A stretch of DNA of 5,371 nucleotides, from the NCBI RefSeq assembly GCF_900698865.1, contig NZ_LR217697.1, positions 239 through 5,609 on the forward strand. The letters are read 5' to 3'. Shown piece by piece: positions 1-5,266 of this stretch (position 1 is its first letter; every line of letters starts with the position of its first letter). The notes below the pieces were generated by a model, which did not search any database, was not told the DNA's origin, and saw only the letters and a list, made by a program, of their open reading frames with translations. A program made the translations under genes and the position numbers. This stretch comes from Buchnera aphidicola (Cinara cuneomaculata). GTDB lineage: Bacteria; Pseudomonadota; Gammaproteobacteria; Enterobacterales; Enterobacteriaceae.

Positions 1-39
1 CCGGTTATGCACCGGTTATGCACCGGTTATGCACCGGTT
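1..39. repeat. 11-base direct repeat array (3.5 copies), candidate origin iterons
   Basis: Three full copies of ccggttatgca plus ccggtt lie here, and the left edge of the window cuts the array. Each copy-to-copy step contains TTATGCACC (5-13, 16-24, 27-35), which differs from the DnaA-box consensus TTATNCACA only in the last base. The 11-base period is close to one DNA helical turn, so any bound protein would sit on one face of the helix. The array is richer in G+C than the AT-rich DNA beside it, the usual look of an origin (protein-binding boxes next to an unwinding region). That it is an origin is inferred: no replication protein gene is present to support an iteron/Rep pairing. Confidence 0.85.
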
Positions 40-43
40 CAAT

Positions 44-81
44 GAATATATATCGATCATATTTACATCGACTATATATTC
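44..81. repeat. Long imperfect AT-rich inverted repeat beside the array
   Basis: The arm at 44-57 (gaatatatatcgat) is the reverse complement of the arm at 67-81 (atcgactatatattc), apart from one unpaired C at 72. The arms are separated by nine bases (58-66). It begins five bases after the 11-base array and lies 53 bases beyond the trpG stop, on the transcribed side. It could fold as a 14-pair stem-loop in the trpEG mRNA tail or extrude in DNA next to the origin. The stem is almost all A-T and no U tract follows, so it is a poor classical terminator. Either a role in origin unwinding or an mRNA 3' structure fits. Confidence 0.6.
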
Positions 82-90
82 AAAATGATG

Positions 91-121
91 CTACATCCAT
101 CTATTCCATCTAGAGGTGTAG
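91..121 (-). terminator. Weak candidate hairpin after trpG
   Basis: On the transcribed (minus) strand downstream of the trpG stop, CTACA, CC and TCTA can pair with TAGA, GG and TGTAG around a seven-base loop, leaving two single-base bulges. TTTT follows a few bases later (plus-strand aaaa at 82-85). It is the only hairpin-plus-T arrangement just after trpG, so it may end or stabilise the trpEG transcript. The stem is interrupted and the T run is short, so this is a weak call. Confidence 0.25.
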
Positions 122-133
122 ATAACTATAGAT

Positions 134-730
134 TTATTTTATTGAGGAATATATCTGATATAACCAACGCAGCGTATACTTCAACAATGTCGTTCCTAAT
201 GGAGTTAAAATAGATTCAGGATGAAATTGTACACCGCAAACATAATCTCGGATATGTTTCACCCCCATAACGACTTGTTTATATCGTGCGTTAATCTCTA
301 GTTCCGATGGAATAGTAGTACATAGAAGGGAATGGTACCGCGCCACTAATAATGGATTCGGGAGCTGTGAAAACATATCTTGTTGATCATGTGTAATAGG
401 AGATGTTTTTCCATGCATAATATTAGTAGAAACATTAATAATACCACCATATGACTGTATGATAGCTTGATGTCCCAAACAAATGCCTAATATAGGAATT
501 TTTCCTTTTATTACATCGATCAAGGTCAACATACATCCGGCAGTATCGGGTGAACCGGGACCGGGAGAGAGTACAACGATCGGCTTATGCATACACTCCA
601 ATGCTAGTATGAGTCTGGATAAAGGAATATTATTACGATACACCGCCACGGTATGATCCTGTGATCGTAATATATCGACTATATTATATGTAAATGAATC
701 AAAATTATCTAATAAGAGAATATCAGACAT
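134..730 (-). CDS. trpG: Anthranilate synthase component II, glutamine amidotransferase (TrpG), copy 1
   Basis: This 198-residue protein hydrolyses glutamine and passes ammonia to TrpE for anthranilate synthesis in the cytoplasm. It is a class I glutamine amidotransferase. The N-terminal LLLDNFDSFTYN, the oxyanion-side SPGPGSP (55-61), the nucleophile elbow GICLGHQ with Cys84, HGKTS (106-110), RYHSL (131-135), and GVQFHPES with catalytic His170 and Glu172 are all present. The frame is open upstream to 817, but the start chosen is the ATG at 730. The family's N terminus begins there, AGGA lies seven bases upstream (738-741), and the longer version would add 29 unrelated residues lying over the trpE end. 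The ATG overlaps the trpE stop by 8 bases (723-730), implying translational coupling and matched subunit amounts. It is not fused to trpD, unlike in E. coli, and ends soon after the amidotransferase domain. Confidence 0.97.
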   Translation of the reverse strand: MSDILLLDNFDSFTYNIVDILRSQDHTVAVYRNNIPLSRLILALECMHKPIVVLSPGPGSPDTAGCMLTLIDVIKGKIPILGICLGHQAIIQSYGGIINVSTNIMHGKTSPITHDQQDMFSQLPNPLLVARYHSLLCTTIPSELEINARYKQVVMGVKHIRDYVCGVQFHPESILTPLGTTLLKYTLRWLYQIYSSIK

Positions 731-2297
731 AATATTTTCCTGTGTCAACATGGTGTGTTTTAAAAATTGATTGTAAAACAGCTTGTGCTTTATTTTTACT
801 CTCCTGTACTTCTTCATCCATTATTGAATCATATATAATACCTGCGCCAGATTGTATCGTAGCTATGTTTTTTTGAATAAATGCAGAACGAATAACAATA
901 CATGTATCAAATGATCCAGATCCCGTAAAATATCCTATAGATCCTCCATATGCACCTCGGCGCACAGATTCATATTGGGCAATTAATTGCATGGCACGTA
1001 ACTTAGGAGCACCAGTTAAGGTACCCATATTCATGCAGGATTGATAGGCATGAAATATATCTAAATGATTTTGTAAAATGCCCGTCACATGCGATACCAA
1101 GTGCATAACATGAGAATATTTTTCCACTTTCATGAGTCGAGAGACATAACGACTATTTGCGCGACAGACTTTAGCTAAATCATTACGCGCTACATCAACT
1201 AACATGATGTGTTCAGATAATTCTTTTTGATCGGTCCGCAAGGACAGTTCAATACGATTGTCTAAATCTCGATCGATATGTCCCTGGCGATCCCGTCCAC
1301 GTGGCCGGGTACCTGCAATAGGATGCAGTGTAACCATACGATTATCAGCAGAATATTTAAGATAACTTTCAGGTGATGCGCCGAATAATGTAAACGCCGT
1401 ATCCTGCATAAAAAACATATATGGACTGGGATTATCGGATTTTAAAATATTATATGCCGCTAATGGATGTGTACATGGACAGTAAAATGGTCGTGAAGGA
1501 ACAACCTGAAAAATTTCTCCTTGCGCAATGAATGTATGCATCTTATGCATGATAGCAGCGTACTCTACATCACTCATACTACTGGATACATCGATCTGTT
1601 TATGGGGAGCAGATGGAATAGATGGTAGATGTCTATGGGTCCGTAATATCCGATCTAACTGGTGTAGGCGTGTATATAATCGACTCCGTTCCAATATATT
1701 GTCAGTAAACACATGCGTGTGTAAAATCGCTGTGTGTGCACTATGATCCATAGTAATCATCGATTCTGCTAAATAAAAACAGAGATCAGGACATATGATT
1801 TCTGTAATTGATGATGGAATATTTTCAAATGAATGGATTAAATCGTAGGATAACAATCCAGCAAAAAACAACGATGATAGGGATCCAGATGCTTCCTGTA
1901 CGACTCGAATCAACCAGCGAAAACAATCAAATATAGAAGCCTGTAATAATCGTTCACTCTCCTCAGCAGATGACAGGGATAATGGAAACCATATATTACG
2001 ACAAGATTCAGTCGCCTGCATCCTAACCGTAGATGGAATAATGGCGTCTAATTGAGCCAATAAATATTCCCCATTTTTAGACAGGGCAACCAGAGTGACT
2101 CTGTTCTTATAAGCTGTGATACGTAATGCGCTATCCACAATGAGTGTGCTGTTGCATGGTTTTTTATTATCTATTTCGGATGATTCTAATAGCAGTGTAT
2201 TAATTTTATTGGAGCATAATTGATGAAATATTTTTATAGGACTGACATGATAGCGTGTATGCTGGTTCCAAGTAGTAATAGTATGAGTTGTAGACAT
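723..2297 (-). CDS. trpE: Anthranilate synthase component I (TrpE), copy 1
   Basis: This 524-residue protein converts chorismate plus ammonia to anthranilate and pyruvate, partnered by TrpG; E. coli TrpE is about 520 residues. The N-terminal domain carries LLLES (35-39) and a conserved VDSALRIT stretch. The chorismate-binding domain (about 245-510) has GEIFQVVPSR, NPSPYMFF (289-296), PIAGTRPRG (326-334), DQKELSEH with Glu359 and Glu362, VMHLVSHV with His399, GTLTGAPK (425-432), and Glu496 and Glu499 before NKA. These match the catalytic and Mg-binding positions known in enterobacterial TrpE. LLES and NPSPYMFF also form the tryptophan feedback site, so inhibition is probably kept. The ATG at 2297 is preferred over the in-frame ATG at 2312 because GGAG (2307-2310) sits nine bases before it, while the upstream ATG has no ribosome binding site. 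The gene is intact and overlaps trpG by 8 bases. Confidence 0.97.
   Translation of the reverse strand: MSTTHTITTWNQHTRYHVSPIKIFHQLCSNKINTLLLESSEIDNKKPCNSTLIVDSALRITAYKNRVTLVALSKNGEYLLAQLDAIIPSTVRMQATESCRNIWFPLSLSSAEESERLLQASIFDCFRWLIRVVQEASGSLSSLFFAGLLSYDLIHSFENIPSSITEIICPDLCFYLAESMITMDHSAHTAILHTHVFTDNILERSRLYTRLHQLDRILRTHRHLPSIPSAPHKQIDVSSSMSDVEYAAIMHKMHTFIAQGEIFQVVPSRPFYCPCTHPLAAYNILKSDNPSPYMFFMQDTAFTLFGASPESYLKYSADNRMVTLHPIAGTRPRGRDRQGHIDRDLDNRIELSLRTDQKELSEHIMLVDVARNDLAKVCRANSRYVSRLMKVEKYSHVMHLVSHVTGILQNHLDIFHAYQSCMNMGTLTGAPKLRAMQLIAQYESVRRGAYGGSIGYFTGSGSFDTCIVIRSAFIQKNIATIQSGAGIIYDSIMDEEVQESKNKAQAVLQSIFKTHHVDTGKYYV
738..741 (-). promoter_or_regulatory. Ribosome binding site of trpG (copy 1)
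   Basis: AGGA on the minus strand lies seven bases before the ATG at 730, inside the last codons of trpE. It decides the trpG start in favour of the short form, and with the overlapping stop codon it suits re-initiation by ribosomes finishing trpE. Confidence 0.75.
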
Positions 2298-2306
2298 ATA
2301 ATGGTA

Positions 2307-2310
2307 CTCC
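2307..2310 (-). promoter_or_regulatory. Ribosome binding site of trpE (copy 1)
   Basis: GGAG on the minus strand is followed by nine bases and then ATG TCT at 2297. It overlaps the codons of the alternative upstream start (ATG at 2312), which has only AT-rich sequence before it. This supports a 524-residue TrpE over a 529-residue one. Confidence 0.7.
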
Positions 2311-2450
2311 ATATATATAACGATAATATGAAAATTTTTTATTCATTGAATCTATCGATTGTAATTCAGTTACCCGCTACTCCTTTTAGAAATATTTATA
2401 ATACCAATTCAGTATACCGTAATACGGCTATCTCAATATAATCGATGTAA

Positions 2451-2473
2451 CTACTATGGTGTATGTATAGTAG
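2451..2473. repeat. Perfect 7-base inverted repeat in the trpE leader region
   Basis: CTACTAT at 2451-2457 is the exact reverse complement of ATAGTAG at 2467-2473, with nine bases between. It lies just downstream of the candidate -10 on the trpE-sense strand, so it could be an operator-like site or an RNA hairpin early in the leader. It does not match the TrpR operator as I know it, and no T run follows on the minus strand. Confidence 0.4.
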
Positions 2474-2479
2474 ATTTAT

Positions 2480-2506
2480 ATTATATTTTGCATCTATGAT
2501 TGACAG
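2480..2506 (-). promoter_or_regulatory. Candidate sigma70 promoter for trpEG (copy 1)
   Basis: On the minus strand a perfect TATAAT lies at 2485-2480, preceded by CTGTCA (2506-2501, four of six matches to TTGACA) with a short 15-base spacer. It would give an untranslated leader of roughly 170 bases. In DNA this AT-rich, TATAAT-like strings arise by chance, so only the exact -10 and its position upstream of trpE support it. Confidence 0.35.
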
Positions 2507-2518
2507 CATATATAGATT

Positions 2519-2554
2519 TCAACTGAATACAATTATATATGCTGATCGTTCCAT
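2519..2554 (-). CDS. Possible 11-residue open frame, doubtful
   Basis: ATG at 2554 is preceded at six bases by GGAG (2561-2564) and reads MERSAYIIVFS before TGA. The Shine-Dalgarno spacing is good. The peptide has no tryptophan, so it is not a trp attenuator leader. It lies upstream of the best candidate promoter, so it would need another promoter. I do not recognise it. The motif ATATATATGGA around its ATG also occurs at the unused trpE ATG (2308-2318), so a chance AT-rich string is likely. Confidence 0.12.
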   Translation of the reverse strand: MERSAYIIVFS

Positions 2555-2633
2555 ATATATCTCCATTATTGATACAAATAAATCAGTAGAATAATATAAA
2601 AATATATGGATATGATACTCATGAACTATACCG

Positions 2634-2672
2634 CCGGTTATGCACCGGTTATGCACCGGTTATGCACCGGTT
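2634..2672. repeat. 11-base direct repeat array (3.5 copies) between the units
   Basis: This array has the same composition as the one at 1-39: three full copies and a partial ccggtt, then caatgaat. Here both flanks are visible. The left flank is the AT-rich trpE upstream region, ending in ataccg, and the right flank is the AT-rich inverted repeat. It contains three TTATGCACC DnaA-box-like sites, all in the same orientation. It marks the junction between the two tandem units, and short arrays like this are plausible sites for the recombination that changes unit number. Confidence 0.92.
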
Positions 2673-2676
2673 CAAT

Positions 2677-2714
2677 GAATATATATCGATCATATTTACA
2701 TCGACTATATATTC
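2677..2714. repeat. Long imperfect AT-rich inverted repeat, copy 2
   Basis: This is the same structure as at 44-81, with arms 2677-2690 and 2700-2714, a nine-base loop and one bulged C at 2705. It starts five bases after the inter-unit array. In this copy it sits between the end of trpG of unit 2 and the trpE upstream region of unit 1. Confidence 0.6.
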
Positions 2715-2723
2715 AAAATGATG

Positions 2724-2754
2724 CTACATCCATCTATTCCATCTAGAGGTGTAG
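2724..2754 (-). terminator. Weak candidate hairpin after trpG, copy 2
   Basis: This hairpin is identical to that at 91-121 and sits 13 bases past the stop of the second trpG. If it does not terminate, transcripts of unit 2 could run through the array into the region upstream of unit 1 trpE. Confidence 0.25.
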
Positions 2755-2766
2755 ATAACTATAGAT

Positions 2767-3363
2767 TTATTTTATTGAGGAATATATCTGATATAACCAA
2801 CGCAGCGTATACTTCAACAATGTCGTTCCTAATGGAGTTAAAATAGATTCAGGATGAAATTGTACACCGCAAACATAATCTCGGATATGTTTCACCCCCA
2901 TAACGACTTGTTTATATCGTGCGTTAATCTCTAGTTCCGATGGAATAGTAGTACATAGAAGGGAATGGTACCGCGCCACTAATAATGGATTCGGGAGCTG
3001 TGAAAACATATCTTGTTGATCATGTGTAATAGGAGATGTTTTTCCATGCATAATATTAGTAGAAACATTAATAATACCACCATATGACTGTATGATAGCT
3101 TGATGTCCCAAACAAATGCCTAATATAGGAATTTTTCCTTTTATTACATCGATCAAGGTCAACATACATCCGGCAGTATCGGGTGAACCGGGACCGGGAG
3201 AGAGTACAACGATCGGCTTATGCATACACTCCAATGCTAGTATGAGTCTGGATAAAGGAATATTATTACGATACACCGCCACGGTATGATCCTGTGATCG
3301 TAATATATCGACTATATTATATGTAAATGAATCAAAATTATCTAATAAGAGAATATCAGACAT
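2767..3363 (-). CDS. trpG: Anthranilate synthase component II (TrpG), copy 2
   Basis: This is the second copy of the glutamine amidotransferase subunit, identical in protein sequence to the copy at 134-730: 198 residues, with Cys84, His170 and Glu172 intact. The start at ATG 3363 follows the same logic: AGGA at 3371-3374, seven bases before, and an 8-base overlap with the trpE stop at 3356. The open frame extends back to 3450 but that part only overlaps trpE codons. Having both copies intact and unchanged means neither is decaying into a pseudogene, unlike some aphid Buchnera trpEG plasmids, where part of the tandem copies are known to be degraded. Confidence 0.97.
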   Translation of the reverse strand: MSDILLLDNFDSFTYNIVDILRSQDHTVAVYRNNIPLSRLILALECMHKPIVVLSPGPGSPDTAGCMLTLIDVIKGKIPILGICLGHQAIIQSYGGIINVSTNIMHGKTSPITHDQQDMFSQLPNPLLVARYHSLLCTTIPSELEINARYKQVVMGVKHIRDYVCGVQFHPESILTPLGTTLLKYTLRWLYQIYSSIK

Positions 3364-4930
3364 AATATTTTCCTGTGTCAACATGGTGTGTTTTAAAAAT
3401 TGATTGTAAAACAGCTTGTGCTTTATTTTTACTCTCCTGTACTTCTTCATCCATTATTGAATCATATATAATACCTGCGCCAGATTGTATCGTAGCTATG
3501 TTTTTTTGAATAAATGCAGAACGAATAACAATACATGTATCAAATGATCCAGATCCCGTAAAATATCCTATAGATCCTCCATATGCACCTCGGCGCACAG
3601 ATTCATATTGGGCAATTAATTGCATGGCACGTAACTTAGGAGCACCAGTTAAGGTACCCATATTCATGCAGGATTGATAGGCATGAAATATATCTAAATG
3701 ATTTTGTAAAATGCCCGTCACATGCGATACCAAGTGCATAACATGAGAATATTTTTCCACTTTCATGAGTCGAGAGACATAACGACTATTTGCGCGACAG
3801 ACTTTAGCTAAATCATTACGCGCTACATCAACTAACATGATGTGTTCAGATAATTCTTTTTGATCGGTCCGCAAGGACAGTTCAATACGATTGTCTAAAT
3901 CTCGATCGATATGTCCCTGGCGATCCCGTCCACGTGGCCGGGTACCTGCAATAGGATGCAGTGTAACCATACGATTATCAGCAGAATATTTAAGATAACT
4001 TTCAGGTGATGCGCCGAATAATGTAAACGCCGTATCCTGCATAAAAAACATATATGGACTGGGATTATCGGATTTTAAAATATTATATGCCGCTAATGGA
4101 TGTGTACATGGACAGTAAAATGGTCGTGAAGGAACAACCTGAAAAATTTCTCCTTGCGCAATGAATGTATGCATCTTATGCATGATAGCAGCGTACTCTA
4201 CATCACTCATACTACTGGATACATCGATCTGTTTATGGGGAGCAGATGGAATAGATGGTAGATGTCTATGGGTCCGTAATATCCGATCTAACTGGTGTAG
4301 GCGTGTATATAATCGACTCCGTTCCAATATATTGTCAGTAAACACATGCGTGTGTAAAATCGCTGTGTGTGCACTATGATCCATAGTAATCATCGATTCT
4401 GCTAAATAAAAACAGAGATCAGGACATATGATTTCTGTAATTGATGATGGAATATTTTCAAATGAATGGATTAAATCGTAGGATAACAATCCAGCAAAAA
4501 ACAACGATGATAGGGATCCAGATGCTTCCTGTACGACTCGAATCAACCAGCGAAAACAATCAAATATAGAAGCCTGTAATAATCGTTCACTCTCCTCAGC
4601 AGATGACAGGGATAATGGAAACCATATATTACGACAAGATTCAGTCGCCTGCATCCTAACCGTAGATGGAATAATGGCGTCTAATTGAGCCAATAAATAT
4701 TCCCCATTTTTAGACAGGGCAACCAGAGTGACTCTGTTCTTATAAGCTGTGATACGTAATGCGCTATCCACAATGAGTGTGCTGTTGCATGGTTTTTTAT
4801 TATCTATTTCGGATGATTCTAATAGCAGTGTATTAATTTTATTGGAGCATAATTGATGAAATATTTTTATAGGACTGACATGATAGCGTGTATGCTGGTT
4901 CCAAGTAGTAATAGTATGAGTTGTAGACAT
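3356..4930 (-). CDS. trpE: Anthranilate synthase component I (TrpE), copy 2
   Basis: This is the second copy of the chorismate-using subunit, identical in protein to the copy at 723-2297 and likewise complete at 524 residues. The start is taken at ATG 4930, supported by GGAG at 4940-4943; the in-frame ATG at 4945 lacks a ribosome binding site. The feedback-site and catalytic motifs are as in copy 1. In this copy the upstream region is followed by the long 9.5-repeat array rather than the 3.5-repeat one, which is the only difference in context. Together the copies would double the trpEG dose per molecule. Confidence 0.97.
   Translation of the reverse strand: MSTTHTITTWNQHTRYHVSPIKIFHQLCSNKINTLLLESSEIDNKKPCNSTLIVDSALRITAYKNRVTLVALSKNGEYLLAQLDAIIPSTVRMQATESCRNIWFPLSLSSAEESERLLQASIFDCFRWLIRVVQEASGSLSSLFFAGLLSYDLIHSFENIPSSITEIICPDLCFYLAESMITMDHSAHTAILHTHVFTDNILERSRLYTRLHQLDRILRTHRHLPSIPSAPHKQIDVSSSMSDVEYAAIMHKMHTFIAQGEIFQVVPSRPFYCPCTHPLAAYNILKSDNPSPYMFFMQDTAFTLFGASPESYLKYSADNRMVTLHPIAGTRPRGRDRQGHIDRDLDNRIELSLRTDQKELSEHIMLVDVARNDLAKVCRANSRYVSRLMKVEKYSHVMHLVSHVTGILQNHLDIFHAYQSCMNMGTLTGAPKLRAMQLIAQYESVRRGAYGGSIGYFTGSGSFDTCIVIRSAFIQKNIATIQSGAGIIYDSIMDEEVQESKNKAQAVLQSIFKTHHVDTGKYYV
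3371..3374 (-). promoter_or_regulatory. Ribosome binding site of trpG (copy 2)
   Basis: AGGA lies seven bases before the ATG at 3363, within the end of trpE copy 2. Its role is as for 738-741. Confidence 0.75.
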
Positions 4931-4939
4931 ATAATGGTA

Positions 4940-4943
4940 CTCC
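4940..4943 (-). promoter_or_regulatory. Ribosome binding site of trpE (copy 2)
   Basis: GGAG lies nine bases before the ATG at 4930 and selects that start over the ATG at 4945. Confidence 0.7.
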
Positions 4944-5083
4944 ATATATATAACGATAATATGAAAATTTTTTATTCATTGAATCTATCGATTGTAATTC
5001 AGTTACCCGCTACTCCTTTTAGAAATATTTATAATACCAATTCAGTATACCGTAATACGGCTATCTCAATATAATCGATGTAA

Positions 5084-5106
5084 CTACTATGGTGTATGTA
5101 TAGTAG
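5084..5106. repeat. Perfect 7-base inverted repeat, copy 2
   Basis: CTACTAT (5084-5090) and ATAGTAG (5100-5106) flank nine bases, as at 2451-2473. The site lies just downstream of the candidate -10 of trpE copy 2. Confidence 0.4.
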
Positions 5107-5112
5107 ATTTAT

Positions 5113-5139
5113 ATTATATTTTGCATCTATGATTGACAG
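5113..5139 (-). promoter_or_regulatory. Candidate sigma70 promoter for trpEG (copy 2)
   Basis: TATAAT at 5118-5113 and CTGTCA at 5139-5134 on the minus strand have a 15-base spacer, the same as at 2480-2506. The weak -35 and short spacer keep this tentative. Confidence 0.35.
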
Positions 5140-5266
5140 CATATATAGATTTCAACTGAATACAATTATATATGCTGATCGTTCCATATATATCTCCATT
5201 ATTGATACAAATAAATCAGTAGAATAATATAAAAATATATGGATATGATACTCATGAACTATACCG

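Larger units (their letters stand above)
1..2633. repeat. Tandem trpEG unit, copy 1
   Basis: This is the first of two direct, head-to-tail copies of a 2,633-base unit. It comprises the 11-base array, an AT-rich spacer, trpG, trpE and the trpE upstream region. Every landmark recurs exactly 2,633 bases later: array start 1 and 2634, trpG stop 134 and 2767, trpE stop 723 and 3356. The encoded proteins are identical, and I saw no base difference when reading the two copies against each other. The identity extends through non-coding DNA, which points to very recent duplication or continual homogenisation by recombination, as known for the tandem trpEG plasmids of Buchnera. An assembly repeat cannot be excluded from sequence alone. 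Confidence 0.95.
2298..2633. other. AT-rich region upstream of trpE (no confident gene)
   Basis: These 336 bases separate trpE from the inter-unit array. They hold a candidate promoter (2480-2506), a second weaker pair (TTGAGA 2431-2436 with TATACT 2411-2416, only 14 bases apart), an inverted repeat (2451-2473), a tiny open frame (2519-2554) and a strong ribosome-binding-like AAGGAG (2380-2385, minus strand) with no start codon at a usable distance. I see no tandem Trp codons in any short frame before trpE, no evident attenuator hairpin with a U run and no clear TrpR operator palindrome. With the adjacent array it may also supply the AT-rich unwinding element of the replication origin. Confidence 0.6.
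2634..5266. repeat. Tandem trpEG unit, copy 2
   Basis: This is the second copy of the 2,633-base unit, directly abutting the first in the same orientation. It differs in its right boundary: unit 1 runs into a 3.5-copy array followed by another unit, whereas unit 2 runs into a 9.5-copy array (5267-5371) where the window ends. The sequence gives no way to tell which copy is ancestral. If the molecule is circular the two units are equivalent. Confidence 0.95.
4931..5266. other. AT-rich region upstream of trpE copy 2 (no confident gene)
   Basis: This 336-base region repeats 2298-2633: weak promoter candidates, one inverted repeat, one doubtful 11-residue frame (5152-5187, MERSAYIIVFS, with GGAG at 5194-5197), no Trp-rich leader peptide and no RNA gene that I recognise. 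It borders the longest 11-base array, so if origin activity depends on repeat number this copy would be the stronger candidate. Confidence 0.6.

Noticed and set aside
731..817. N-terminal extension of trpG by 29 residues
   Set aside because: These codons overlap the trpE end in another frame, are unlike any TrpG N terminus, and the start at 730 has a well-placed AGGA and matches the family.
1528..1746. 72-codon open frame on the plus strand, repeated at 4161-4379
   Set aside because: It lies wholly antisense inside trpE, has no recognisable domain and is explained by the codon content of the opposite strand.
2131..2139. CTATCCACA, one base from a DnaA box
   Set aside because: It is a single site inside the trpE coding sequence with no neighbours of its kind, and is expected by chance at this mismatch level.
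2401..2427. Resemblance of ACTGAATTGGT (minus strand) to part of the E. coli trp leader region, and a CCGTAATACGG near-palindrome
   Set aside because: There is no start codon, no Trp codon pair and no attenuator stem. The palindrome core is too short and tightly closed to form a convincing hairpin.
2220..2441. 73-codon open frame on the plus strand across the trpE start, repeated at 4853-5074
   Set aside because: It is antisense to the trpE N terminus and its upstream region, shows no family resemblance, and its open length is unremarkable in AT-rich DNA.
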